DNA from: Candidatus Parcubacteria bacterium
GTDB lineage: Bacteria > Patescibacteriota > Minisyncoccia > JAHIHE01 > JAGLIN01
NCBI GenBank assembly: GCA_023132875.1
Contig: JAGLXN010000032.1
Coordinates: 1 to 43,237, forward strand
Direction: 5' to 3'
Length of the DNA stretch: 43,237 nucleotides
A program made the position numbers and the translations under genes. Position 1 is the stretch's first letter; each line of letters begins with the position of its first letter. This document shows, one piece after another, positions 6,157 through 13,720 of this stretch. Below the pieces are notes generated by a model, which made no database searches, was not told the origin of the DNA, and was given only the letters and a program-made list of their open reading frames with translations.

Positions 6157-7116
6157 ATGCATATCAAAAAAGTCATTACAATCATAATTTTATTTTTTAT
6201 TTTCGCAGCCGTCTTAATATTTATGTTTAGAGATAAAATCTTTTCTAATGGCAGGATCGTAAATAACGAAACTAAACAGGAAGACTTATCTAAAAAAGAT
6301 CCTACACAAGATTATTTAATAGAAGTAAAAACGGATAAAACTATTTATAATCAAAATGAGCCTGTTAATATTTCCATAATGAATAAAGGTAAAAATGATG
6401 TTTGGCTCTTTTTTTTACCAAAACAATGCGAAAGAGAACTTTATTTTTCGGTTCAGAAATATGTTAAAGATGATTATTGGATGACGCTTTCAACGTGGTA
6501 TTCTTGCTTTTCTAGCGGAGTTGATTTTAATAGTATTGAAACAAAGAAAATAAATTCGCAAGAAGATATAGAAAGTTTTTGGGATAAGAAAATTCCTTTT
6601 GGCTATGATGAAGCTTATGCAGAATCAGGAATTTATAAAATTGTGCTCCACTACAGTAAAAATGAAATAACTGAAGATAATAGGGATGGGGAATCAAGTA
6701 TTCCGATAGATGTCTTCTCTAATGAATTTGAAATAAAACCATCTTCAGAAAATAGTTATGTTTCAGATCAACTTAAAATAGAACATGATATTATGAGAAA
6801 GTCTAGTTTGCGTCGTATAAAAAGCGCATTAGAAGCATATGCGAATAATAATGGCGGATATCCAATCAGTAACGAGATTTCTAAATTGAACAATGGCTCT
6901 TCTAAGATACGCAAAGAGCTTATGGGATATTTTGGATCAACAGATTTTCAAGATCCAAAATATCCTGAATTTTATTATGGCTATAAGTCGGATGGAACTT
7001 ATTTTGAACTTTCTGCCAGACTTGAAAATTTGAATGACGAAGAATGCGAGCTTGTAAAAAGCAATCTTTGTATTTATAAAATTGATTCAAAAGACGACAC
7101 AAGTAAAAGAGAATAA
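6157..7116 (+). CDS. Membrane-anchored protein: beta-sandwich plus pseudopilin-like C-terminal domain
   Basis: 319 residues. A single N-terminal membrane helix (about 6-25) is followed by a short linker. Next comes a beta-rich domain (about 52-195) that starts IEVKTDKTIYNQNEPVNISI, the pattern of extracellular Ig-like or BsuPI-type sandwiches, with two Cys (91, 117) that could pair. Residues 210-310 begin RRIKSALEAYANNNGGYPI and continue through a YYGYKSDGTYFELSARLEN segment, the hallmark of the mature part of type II/IV pseudopilins (helix, YP turn, beta strands). The class III prepilin leader is absent, so this domain would be displayed on an ordinary membrane anchor. Function is unknown; surface adhesion or pilus interaction is an inference. 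The gene is solitary and followed by a terminator. Confidence 0.6.
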   Translation: MHIKKVITIIILFFIFAAVLIFMFRDKIFSNGRIVNNETKQEDLSKKDPTQDYLIEVKTDKTIYNQNEPVNISIMNKGKNDVWLFFLPKQCERELYFSVQKYVKDDYWMTLSTWYSCFSSGVDFNSIETKKINSQEDIESFWDKKIPFGYDEAYAESGIYKIVLHYSKNEITEDNRDGESSIPIDVFSNEFEIKPSSENSYVSDQLKIEHDIMRKSSLRRIKSALEAYANNNGGYPISNEISKLNNGSSKIRKELMGYFGSTDFQDPKYPEFYYGYKSDGTYFELSARLENLNDEECELVKSNLCIYKIDSKDDTSKRE

Positions 7117-7169
7117 AATAATAATAAACCAATCAATCTAAAATGCACGAAGTCTATCTCATTCTAAAA

Positions 7170-7201
7170 CAAAAAAACCGTTTTTAAAAATGGTTTTTTG
7201 T
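7170..7201 (+). terminator. Rho-independent terminator
   Basis: An A-rich arm containing AACCGTTTTT pairs with AAAAATGGTT and runs into TTTT. The A-run and T-run on either side would let it work in both directions. The remaining gap to 7450 holds a palindromic repeat and no supported gene. Confidence 0.65.
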
Positions 7202-7380
7202 TTATAATACTGTCATGAGATTTAAATTTACAGACTAAAATCTGATCTCCAGATTTCTCTTTTGAAGTTCAGGTTTTAACCCGTATGACACCAAAACTTT
7301 ATTTGCCAATCAACTCTATTATATATACAATATAATAAAATGGGCATTAAAACAAATTTAATTTAAAAAGTATATTTTGC

Positions 7381-7405
7381 TGGTTCAGGCCAGAAACCTG
7401 AACCA
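7381..7405. repeat. TGGTTCAGG palindrome, copy 1
   Basis: TGGTTCAGG and CCTGAACCA pair perfectly around a seven-base loop. Further copies are at 7796-7821 and 37143-37168. Confidence 0.7.
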
Positions 7406-7450
7406 ACACCAACGGTTTTAAATAAGAAGTTTATTTTTAAAATTCACATT

Positions 7451-7768
7451 ATGCTTCATTTAAAAGAACAACCAACGCTAAAAGATCTCCAAAAATATGT
7501 CAACGAGATGGAAAACGAACGTGGATTTACAGATGAGTCCATATTGCAAAAATGCCTTTTGCTTGGTGAGGAAATTGGCGAATTATTTAAAGCAATTCGC
7601 AAATCAGAGAACATAAAGGTTGATCGCAATTCTAAATTTAGTTCTGTAGACCACGAGTTATCTGATATATTAACCTATTTATGCGCAATTGCAAATCGTC
7701 TTGATATTGATTTAGAAAAAGCGTTTAGAGAAAAAGAGGAGTTGAATAAAAAGAGAGTTTGGGAATAA
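7451..7768 (+). CDS. MazG-like nucleotide pyrophosphohydrolase
   Basis: 105 residues, the size of single-domain MazG-like proteins, which hydrolyse nucleoside triphosphates to the monophosphate and pyrophosphate and help clean the nucleotide pool. The metal-binding motifs are visible: E40-E41-x-x-E44 in LLLGEEIGELFKAI and E69-x-x-D72 in DHELSDILTYL, in two helices separated by about 25 residues. A TAAAAT box lies seven bases before the ATG (7438-7443), which suggests a very short or absent leader. The preceding sequence is a palindromic repeat and the following one is a second copy of it. Confidence 0.8.
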   Translation: MLHLKEQPTLKDLQKYVNEMENERGFTDESILQKCLLLGEEIGELFKAIRKSENIKVDRNSKFSSVDHELSDILTYLCAIANRLDIDLEKAFREKEELNKKRVWE

Positions 7769-7795
7769 ATTTGTAACTCATTTCAGATTCCGTGC

Positions 7796-7821
7796 TGGTT
7801 CAGGTCTCCTGACTTAAACCA
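7796..7821. repeat. TGGTTCAGG palindrome, copy 2
   Basis: TGGTTCAGGTCTCCTGA followed by a decayed right arm (CTTAAACCA). Same family as 7381-7405 and 37143-37168. Confidence 0.65.
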
Positions 7822-7925
7822 ACCACAATGGAGTGTTTTAAAACAGACAAAGTAATTAGTCAATAGACACAGACACTATCCTTCATCCAAAACAAAAAAC
7901 AAATTTTTAAAACCTAGAAAATAAA

Positions 7926-8315
7926 ATGAAAGTAAAATTACATCATTTTGCATATAATATCGCGCCAAACAGCTTGGAATTAGTTTTAGAACTTTTAGAA
8001 AAATTAGGATGCACGCTTGTTTACAGAGAAGAAAATGCGCGATGGTGTATGATACAACAAAAGCCAATTCCAATTAATATTCAAATGATTGAAACTAAAG
8101 ATAAACCGATTTCAATTGAAAAGAAAATTAATACTCATGTTGCCTTTTTATCAGATACTCCCAAAGAAGATATTGAAGAAATTAAACAATGGTCAGAAGA
8201 TAAGAGTATAAAATTTAGACAAGATGGCTGGTCTAATAAAGAATTATGGTTCGACTTACCCGATGTTTTCGTTAATTTTGTAATTGAAATAATACATACT
8301 TCAATAATTAAATAG
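7926..8315 (+). CDS. VOC/glyoxalase-fold-like protein, function unknown
   Basis: 129 residues. It begins MKVKLHHFAYNI and continues LELVLELLEKLGCTLVYREE, and the second half repeats the pattern with KKINTHVAFLS and FVNFVIEIIH. This is the paired beta-alpha-beta-beta-beta layout of the vicinal oxygen chelate fold used by glyoxalase I, dioxygenases and resistance proteins. Possible metal ligands are His6 or His7, the His of THVAF and the Glu of VIEII, but the set cannot be assigned with confidence, so no reaction is claimed. It is followed by a histidine phosphatase; the two are about 100 bases apart. Confidence 0.5.
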   Translation: MKVKLHHFAYNIAPNSLELVLELLEKLGCTLVYREENARWCMIQQKPIPINIQMIETKDKPISIEKKINTHVAFLSDTPKEDIEEIKQWSEDKSIKFRQDGWSNKELWFDLPDVFVNFVIEIIHTSIIK

Positions 8316-8412
8316 TTTTCCGCAAAAACTGGTTTGTAGTCAAAACAAAAAACAAATTTTAATAATATAGCTTATCAAAAGATATTTAATAAAGAATAAA
8401 TATGACGATCAT

Positions 8413-8943
8413 ATGAAAGTATATTTTGTAAGACATGGTCAGACAAACTACAATGTTTTAGATTTATGTAATGATGATCCAACTAAAGATGCGCATCTTA
8501 CTGAATTGGGCAAACAACAGGCTAAAATTGTAGGTGAAAAAATTAAAGATACTAAACTGGATATAGCCATTGTATCTGAATTGCCAAGAACAAAAGAAAC
8601 TGCTTCAATAATTGCAAATAATCATACGATTGAATTTAAAATTGAGCCAAGAATTAATGACAGAAAAACAGGCTTTGATGATAAACCAGTATCCGATTTT
8701 CTTGAAGCATTAAAACCTGATATTTTTAATTTAAAACTTAATAATGGAGAATCTTTTCAAGAAGAAAAGAAAAGAGCTTTTTCTTTCTTAGAAGAATTAA
8801 AAAATTATAATTTGACCAATGTTCTTGTTGTCTCACATAGTGAAATTTTACAAATAATAAATGGATATTTTAATAATTTTTCTGATCAAGAAATGTGGGA
8901 TACGAAAATAGACAATTGTCAGGTTTTAGAAGTCAATTTCTAA
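8413..8943 (+). CDS. Histidine phosphatase family (phosphoglycerate mutase-like)
   Basis: 176 residues. The catalytic phosphohistidine motif is at the N terminus, VRHGQT (Arg7, His8, Gly9), and the second catalytic His is His142 in VVSHSEIL. A third phosphate-binding Arg is likely in SELPRTKETA (Arg59). The length fits small branch-1 phosphatases such as CobC/GpmB-like enzymes; the substrate cannot be told from sequence. The phosphoglycerate mutase itself is usually longer (about 230-250 residues), so a general phosphatase is more likely. It sits in a run of small genes (7451-9253) with no clear common pathway. Confidence 0.82.
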   Translation: MKVYFVRHGQTNYNVLDLCNDDPTKDAHLTELGKQQAKIVGEKIKDTKLDIAIVSELPRTKETASIIANNHTIEFKIEPRINDRKTGFDDKPVSDFLEALKPDIFNLKLNNGESFQEEKKRAFSFLEELKNYNLTNVLVVSHSEILQIINGYFNNFSDQEMWDTKIDNCQVLEVNF

Positions 8944-8974
8944 AAAACAATATATAAAAAACTTAGAGAATATC

Positions 8975-9253
8975 ATGAAAATTAATATAAAAAAAAGTGA
9001 TTTAAAAGAAAATTTGTATAGCTTTCTGCGAAAGTGTGGGTATGCTCCTTTTCATGATAGTTATATAAAAGTTCTCTCTGGATCGGGATATCCCAGATTC
9101 CATCTTTATATAAACGAAAACGATAATCAATATATTTTAAATCTTCACCTTGACCAAAAACGACCCACCTACGGAAAGGAAACAGCGCATAGCGGAGAAT
9201 ATGATGGAAAAGTTGTGGAAGAAGAGAGAGAAAGAATTGAAGATTTAGTTTAA
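8975..9253 (+). CDS. Conserved-looking small protein, 92 aa, unknown function
   Basis: 92 residues, no membrane segment. It has the look of a compact domain: an N-terminal helix (SDLKENLYSFLRKCGYAPF), a beta hairpin (PRFHLYINENDNQYILNLHL) and a charged C-terminal helix. The segment LHLDQKRPTYGKETAHSGEY contains conserved-looking His, Asp and Tyr residues. I recall similar short proteins from Patescibacteria but cannot attach a function. It follows the phosphatase by 31 bases. Confidence 0.6.
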   Translation: MKINIKKSDLKENLYSFLRKCGYAPFHDSYIKVLSGSGYPRFHLYINENDNQYILNLHLDQKRPTYGKETAHSGEYDGKVVEEERERIEDLV

Positions 9254-9329
9254 CACACCATCTAGCCCCTCTCAAGAGGGGATTTGTATAAAAAATTTGG
9301 AGAAAATTAATAGACCTATCTATGTTAAA

Positions 9330-9371
9330 ATGTTAGTATGTTAGTATGCTAAAATGTTAATATGCTAAAAT
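9330..9371 (+). repeat. ATGTTAGT/ATGCTAAA octamer array before a glycosyltransferase gene
   Basis: About five units of ATGTTAGT, ATGCTAAA and ATGTTAAT in a row. The last unit gives TAAAAT (9366-9371), eight bases before ATG 9380, a spacing that would place the transcription start at the start codon. Confidence 0.7.
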
Positions 9372-9379
9372 GATATCCA

Positions 9380-10516
9380 ATGAAAATCGCGCTTGTTCAT
9401 GATTATCTGGTCCAATATGGAGGAGCAGAAAGAGTTTTGGAAGCATTTACGGAAATTTTTCCTAAGGCTCCGATTTATACCATGGTTTATGACGAAAAAC
9501 TTATGAACAGAGCTTTCTCAGACAGGAAAATATATACTTCATTCCTCCAAAAAATTCCGTTTATAGGACCTAACCACAGGCTTTTTCCGCTTCTTATGCC
9601 AATGGCAATAGAACAATTTGACCTTTCAAAATACGATGTTGTGCTTTCAGACTCAAACAGTTATGCCAAAGGCGCCATAACAATGCCGAAAACTTTGCAC
9701 GTAACATACTGCCACACGCCAATGAGATACGCATGGGACGACTGCCATAAATATCTCCGTGAATTCAAATATTCAAATATCACAAAAAAACTTGTTCCTT
9801 TCGCAATGAATTATATAAGACTGTGGGATAAAATTTCGGCAGACAGGCCTGATATATATATAGCTAATTCAAATTTTGTTTCCTTTAGAATAAAAAAATA
9901 TTATAATAAAGACACTTTTGTTATTAATCCTCCCGTAAGCACTGAAAAGTTTTATATCTCTGAAAAAATTGAAGATTACTATCTAATGATAGGCCGAGCA
10001 CTTCCATATAAGCGTTTTGACATAGTTATAGAAGCTTTCAATAAACTTGACCTTCCCCTGAAAATTATTGGCAAAGGCCCTGAAATGGACAAGTTGAAAA
10101 AAAACGCGAAAGCAAATATAGAATTTCTTGGATATCTGGACGATGAGAAAATTAGCCGCTATTATTCCAAATGCAAAGCCTTTCTTTTCCCTCCAGAAGA
10201 AGATTTTGGCATAACTCCGCTTGAAGCAATGGCCTCCGGAAGGCCCGTTATCGCGTTCCGCGGAGGAGGAGCATTGGAATCTGTAGTAGAAGATAAAACT
10301 GGATTATTTTTTGACGAGCAAACTCCTGAATCAATAGTAGAAACTGTAAAAAGTTTTAATTCTAATAAATTTAATTCTCAGGAAATAAGAAATCACGCTT
10401 TGAAATTTGACAAGGAAATATTTAAAGAAAAGATAAGAGAGTTTGTTGAAGAAAAATATGATAAATTAAACATTAAAAAACAATATGGAACTAAGAGAGT
10501 ATTTAAAAATAATTAA
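9380..10516 (+). CDS. GT4 glycosyltransferase (WbaZ-like)
   Basis: 378 residues, GT-B fold, retaining enzyme that transfers a sugar from a nucleotide donor to a growing glycan at the inner membrane face. The N-terminal domain begins MKIALVHDYLVQYGGAERVL (the GGAE acceptor-site loop of this group). The C-terminal donor domain has IGRALPYKRFDIVIEAF (204-220) and the diagnostic E-x7-E: Glu274 and Glu282 in EDFGITPLEAM. The region TLHVTYCHTPMRYAWDD (105-121) is typical of the mannosyltransferase WbaZ-like subgroup. It overlaps the next gene by 32 bases, so the two are probably translationally coupled. It opens the plus-strand polysaccharide block. Confidence 0.85.
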   Translation: MKIALVHDYLVQYGGAERVLEAFTEIFPKAPIYTMVYDEKLMNRAFSDRKIYTSFLQKIPFIGPNHRLFPLLMPMAIEQFDLSKYDVVLSDSNSYAKGAITMPKTLHVTYCHTPMRYAWDDCHKYLREFKYSNITKKLVPFAMNYIRLWDKISADRPDIYIANSNFVSFRIKKYYNKDTFVINPPVSTEKFYISEKIEDYYLMIGRALPYKRFDIVIEAFNKLDLPLKIIGKGPEMDKLKKNAKANIEFLGYLDDEKISRYYSKCKAFLFPPEEDFGITPLEAMASGRPVIAFRGGGALESVVEDKTGLFFDEQTPESIVETVKSFNSNKFNSQEIRNHALKFDKEIFKEKIREFVEEKYDKLNIKKQYGTKRVFKNN

Positions 10517-11090
10517 AAGCAATTTTAAACTAATTATAATTATTAGCATCATCACGGCTGTGTCTGCTTTTCTATTTTCCACTATGAAACCGGTTGTGTA
10601 TGAGATATCAATATCTCTTGCAATAAATAAAAATAAAACGCAAATTACAGACGATTTTAAATATGATGGATATTATGCCTTGCAAGCAAGCGAGATGTTA
10701 GCTAATACTATTGTGGAGTGGACGAAAAGTCCGACTATAGTAGATGCGATTTATCAAAAAGCCGGAGTCAATCAGAATTTTAAAAACATCAAAAGCTATA
10801 CTAAAAAATTCACGGCAAAAAAAATGTCCTCCCAGCATGTTGAAATAAAATTCAAAACGAACACAAGAGAAAATGCGGAAAAAATTTCATCGGCGACTGT
10901 GAAAATAATAAGCGATAAAATAAAAACTCTGGAAAAAGACAGTGAAAAAGAAATAGCTTTCTCAGTAAGCAGTGAAAATCCCATAATAATTGAAAATAAA
11001 CCAGATGCGTTTTTAAATTTGTTTATTGGACTTGTTTCAGGATTTATTCTCGGCATTTTTATTGTTTTTGGAAGAAGATATTTTACATAA
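10485..11090 (+). CDS. Wzz/YveK-type polysaccharide chain-length protein
   Basis: 201 residues with two membrane helices, at about 15-33 and 174-195, and a periplasm-facing middle part, the topology of Wzz-type polysaccharide co-polymerases and of the membrane half of bacterial tyrosine kinases. The N terminus MELREYLKIIKSNFKLIII and the C-terminal PDAFLNLFIGLVSGFILGI (Pro before the second helix) fit the family. There is no kinase domain. It would set the length of the glycan made by the surrounding glycosyltransferases. It starts inside the 3' end of the previous gene. Confidence 0.75.
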   Translation: MELREYLKIIKSNFKLIIIISIITAVSAFLFSTMKPVVYEISISLAINKNKTQITDDFKYDGYYALQASEMLANTIVEWTKSPTIVDAIYQKAGVNQNFKNIKSYTKKFTAKKMSSQHVEIKFKTNTRENAEKISSATVKIISDKIKTLEKDSEKEIAFSVSSENPIIIENKPDAFLNLFIGLVSGFILGIFIVFGRRYFT

Positions 11091-11094
11091 TTAT

Positions 11095-11173
11095 ATAAAC
11101 ATTTTAACATTTTAACATTTTAACATTTTAACATTTTCAAAGTGTTAGTATGTTAGTATGCTAAAATGTTAAA
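11095..11173. repeat. Inverted octamer array (AACATTTT arm, ATGTTAGT arm)
   Basis: Left arm: five AACATTTT-type units. Right arm: ATGTTAGT, ATGTTAGT, ATGCTAAA, ATGTTAAA. The arms can pair into a long hairpin with a loop near TCAAAGTG. The final repeat unit runs into ATG 11174, which serves as the start codon of the next gene. Similar inverted arrays are at 34091-34187 and 36839-36902. Confidence 0.8.
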
Positions 11174-12322
11174 ATGATCATCGGTATTGATATCCGCATG
11201 CTTGCTCGCGGAACAAAATCAGGCATTGAAGAATATACGACCAATCTTCTTTCAAATATGATTAGCTTGGACAATAATATTGAATACAAGCTTTTTTATA
11301 ATGGATACAAAAAAACTAAATTGGAATATGATTTCTTAAAACTGCCCAATGTCCAATTAAAAGAATTTAAAATCCCAAACAGGCTGCTTGATGCTTCATT
11401 TCAATTTCTAAATTATCCAAAAATTGACAAAATGCTTGAAAAAATTGATCTTTTCTTTTCTCCTCATATATTTTCATCATCTGTGTCAAAAAAATGCAAA
11501 ACTATAACAACTTTTCACGATTTGAGTTTTGAGAATTATCCTGAATTTTATTCATTCGGTAAAAATTACTGGCACTTTTTAATGAATCCCAGAAAACAGG
11601 CTCAAAAAGCAGATAAAATAATCGCTGTTTCCAAGTCAACAAAAGATGATTTAGTTAAAATTTACGGAATAGAGCCTGAAAAAATAAAAGTTATTTATTC
11701 GGGAATCATATTGGAATCTGGAATCTGGAATCTGGAATCTGAAGTTTTGAAAGTTAAAAGAAAGTATAATCTGCCTGACCATTATATTTTATATTTAGGA
11801 ACGCTGGAACCGCGAAAAAATATTATTGGATTAATTAAAGCGTTTGAAATTTTAAATACTAAATACCAAATACTAAATACTAAATACCAATTAGTTATTG
11901 CCGGTTCAAAAGGATGGCTTTATGAAGATATTTTTAAAGCAGTAAAAGACTCTCCGGTAAAAAATGATATAATTTTTACAGGATTTATTGATGATAAGGA
12001 CAAACCTGCTTTATATAGTTTAGCTGATTTATTTGTTTATCCGTCTTTTTATGAAGGCTTCGGCTTTCCCCCGCTTGAAGCAATGTCCGTTGGAACGCCT
12101 GTTATCACTTCAAATTTTTCATCTTTGCCGGAAGCGGTAGGAGACGCGGCTATTATGGTCAATCCTTATAATCTGGATGAGCTTGCAAAAACAATGGGAA
12201 TGGCTTTGTCTGACAAAAAATTAATGGATATTTTAATTGAAAGAGGATATGAAAGAGTGAAAAATTTTAGCTGGAAAAAATGCGCGGAAGAAACACTTGA
12301 AACTTTAAAAATGGCTATTTAA
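11174..12322 (+). CDS. GT4 glycosyltransferase with two repeat-derived insertions
   Basis: 382 residues, GT-B fold. It starts [21 protein letters not shown], the glycine-rich acceptor loop; [10 protein letters not shown] is at 114-123 and the donor-site motif is Glu294-x7-Glu302 in [12 protein letters not shown]. It is related to the next gene and probably adds consecutive sugars. Two segments look inserted: [12 protein letters not shown] (about 179-190), coded by four TGGAATC units, and a duplicated ILNTKYQ (226-239), coded by repeats of TACTAAA. Both fall in surface turns of the second domain. The ATG is the last ATG of an octamer array, with TAAAAT six bases before it. The next gene follows after 14 bases. 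Confidence 0.85.
   Translation: MIIGIDIRMLARGTKSGIEEYTTNLLSNMISLDNNIEYKLFYNGYKKTKLEYDFLKLPNVQLKEFKIPNRLLDASFQFLNYPKIDKMLEKIDLFFSPHIFSSSVSKKCKTITTFHDLSFENYPEFYSFGKNYWHFLMNPRKQAQKADKIIAVSKSTKDDLVKIYGIEPEKIKVIYSGIILESGIWNLESEVLKVKRKYNLPDHYILYLGTLEPRKNIIGLIKAFEILNTKYQILNTKYQLVIAGSKGWLYEDIFKAVKDSPVKNDIIFTGFIDDKDKPALYSLADLFVYPSFYEGFGFPPLEAMSVGTPVITSNFSSLPEAVGDAAIMVNPYNLDELAKTMGMALSDKKLMDILIERGYERVKNFSWKKCAEETLETLKMAI
11712..11739 (+). repeat. In-frame TGGAATC x4 inside a glycosyltransferase gene
   Basis: Four perfect 7-base units encode the segment [10 protein letters not shown]. Other GT4 proteins, including the neighbour at 12337, have no such segment here. Confidence 0.85.
11850..11890 (+). repeat. 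In-frame duplication ILNTKYQ inside the same gene
   Basis: AAATACTAAATACCAA is repeated so that ILNTKYQ occurs twice in a row before the strand LVIAG. Confidence 0.8.
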
Positions 12323-12336
12323 GCATAATCAACATT

Positions 12337-13482
12337 ATGTTAACTCAAGAGCATAAAAAATATAGAATCGGTATTGACGCGCGGATGTATGGTTACGCGC
12401 AAACTGGAATTGGAAATTATATCCGACATCTTTTGCAATGTATTTTTGAAATGGATAAGAAAAACGAATATGTTATTTTTCTTATGCCTGAAGAATATGA
12501 TAAATTCAACCTGCCAAACAAAAGAATAAAAAAAATAGGAGTTTCAGCAAAATGGTACGGATGGAAAGAACAATTGTTGTTTCCGTTTCAATTATACAAA
12601 GAAAACTTAGACCTAATACATTTCACGCATTTTAATTCTCCAATTTTATACTCTAAAAAATCAATTGTTACAATTCATGATATAACCCCTTTTTTCTTTC
12701 CAGGACATAAAATGAAATCTATTATAAGAAGAACTGGATTCAGAACAGTATTTTCTTTATCGGTTAAAAAAGCGTCAAAAGTAATAGCAGTTTCTGAAAA
12801 TACAAAGAATGATATTGTTGAACATTTTAAAATTAAAGAAGACAAAATCAATGTGATTTATGAAGGAACTGATAGTCAGTTTAAAGTAATTAGCAATAAT
12901 CAAAAAATTGCAGGGATTAAGAAAAAATACAACATAACTAAACCATTTATTTTCTATACGGGAGTTTGGAGAAACCACAAAAATCTTGTCGGACTTATTA
13001 AGGCTTTTGAGATTTTGAGAAACAAATATAAGTTAGATTATCAGCTTGTGCTTGGCGGTAAAGAAGACCCTTATTATCCGGAAGTCCGAGAAATATGGGA
13101 AAAATTGAGGCTAGAAAATGAAATTATAAGAACTGGGTTCATAGATCAAAAAGATCTTCCTCTTTTTTATAATGCGGCAGAAGTATTTGTTATTCCTTCC
13201 TTTTATGAAGGCTTTGGACTTATTGGACTTGAAGCTATGTCCTGCGGAATTCCTGTTATTTCCTCAAATACCACGAGTTTGCCGGAGATATTAGGCAATG
13301 CGGCAATATATTTTAATCCAAATAGTCCGAAAGAAATGGCTGAGAAAATAAAGCTGGTTCTAACCGATAAAAAATTGTATAATGAACTTAAAGAAAGAGG
13401 ATTTAAACAAGTTGAAAAATACAGCTGGGAGAAAATGGGGAGGAAGACAATGGAGATTTATAGGAAGGTATTGGGAAATTAA
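12337..13482 (+). CDS. GT4 glycosyltransferase
   Basis: 381 residues, GT-B fold. The N terminus YRIGIDARMYGYAQTGIGNY is the acceptor loop; VTIHDITPFFFPG follows at about 112; the donor domain has FYTGVWRNHKNLVGLIKAFE and the E-x7-E motif in FYEGFGLIGLEAM. It resembles the preceding gene throughout and the pair look like old duplicates. It lacks the two repeat-derived insertions seen there. It lies 14 bases downstream, so it is in the same transcript. Sugar and linkage cannot be predicted. Confidence 0.87.
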   Translation: MLTQEHKKYRIGIDARMYGYAQTGIGNYIRHLLQCIFEMDKKNEYVIFLMPEEYDKFNLPNKRIKKIGVSAKWYGWKEQLLFPFQLYKENLDLIHFTHFNSPILYSKKSIVTIHDITPFFFPGHKMKSIIRRTGFRTVFSLSVKKASKVIAVSENTKNDIVEHFKIKEDKINVIYEGTDSQFKVISNNQKIAGIKKKYNITKPFIFYTGVWRNHKNLVGLIKAFEILRNKYKLDYQLVLGGKEDPYYPEVREIWEKLRLENEIIRTGFIDQKDLPLFYNAAEVFVIPSFYEGFGLIGLEAMSCGIPVISSNTTSLPEILGNAAIYFNPNSPKEMAEKIKLVLTDKKLYNELKERGFKQVEKYSWEKMGRKTMEIYRKVLGN

Positions 13483-13526
13483 AATATTGAATATTAGGAT
13501 ATTTCTACTCTTATAGAACATAATAA

Positions 13527-13650
13527 ATTTCAAAATCCAAATTATACCAAATTATACCAAATCAAGTTCAAATGCCTTAAAATAACAATTTTTGAGATTT
13601 TGGATTTGATTTGGAGTAATTTGAGCTTTGAAATTTGATATTTAAAAAAA
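13527..13650. repeat. CCAAAT-rich inverted repeat
   Basis: AATTTCAAAATCCAAATTATACCAAATTATACCAAAT-type sequence on the left can pair imperfectly with ATTTTGGATTTGATTTGGAG on the right. This fills the gap before the DUF4012 gene. No frame is supported. Confidence 0.5.
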
Positions 13651-13685
13651 TTTTAAAAGAAGAAATTTATTTAAAAATCAATACT

Positions 13686-13714
13686 TTGTATAAAATAGTT
13701 AAAATTATTATAAA
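13686..13714 (+). promoter_or_regulatory. Promoter giving a leaderless start for the DUF4012 gene
   Basis: TTGTAT (13686-13691), a 17-base spacer, TATAAA (13709-13714), then six bases to GTG 13721. Transcription would start at or beside the first base of the gene. No ribosome binding site is present. Confidence 0.6.
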
Positions 13715-13720
13715 TTTACC

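Noticed and set aside
10796-11110. 104-residue minus-strand frame inside the Wzz-like gene.
   Set aside because: It is the shadow of a clear gene and has no ribosome binding site.
11095-11173. Regular repeats considered as a CRISPR array.
   Set aside because: Units are 8 bases without spacers, in inverted arms, and no cas gene is present.
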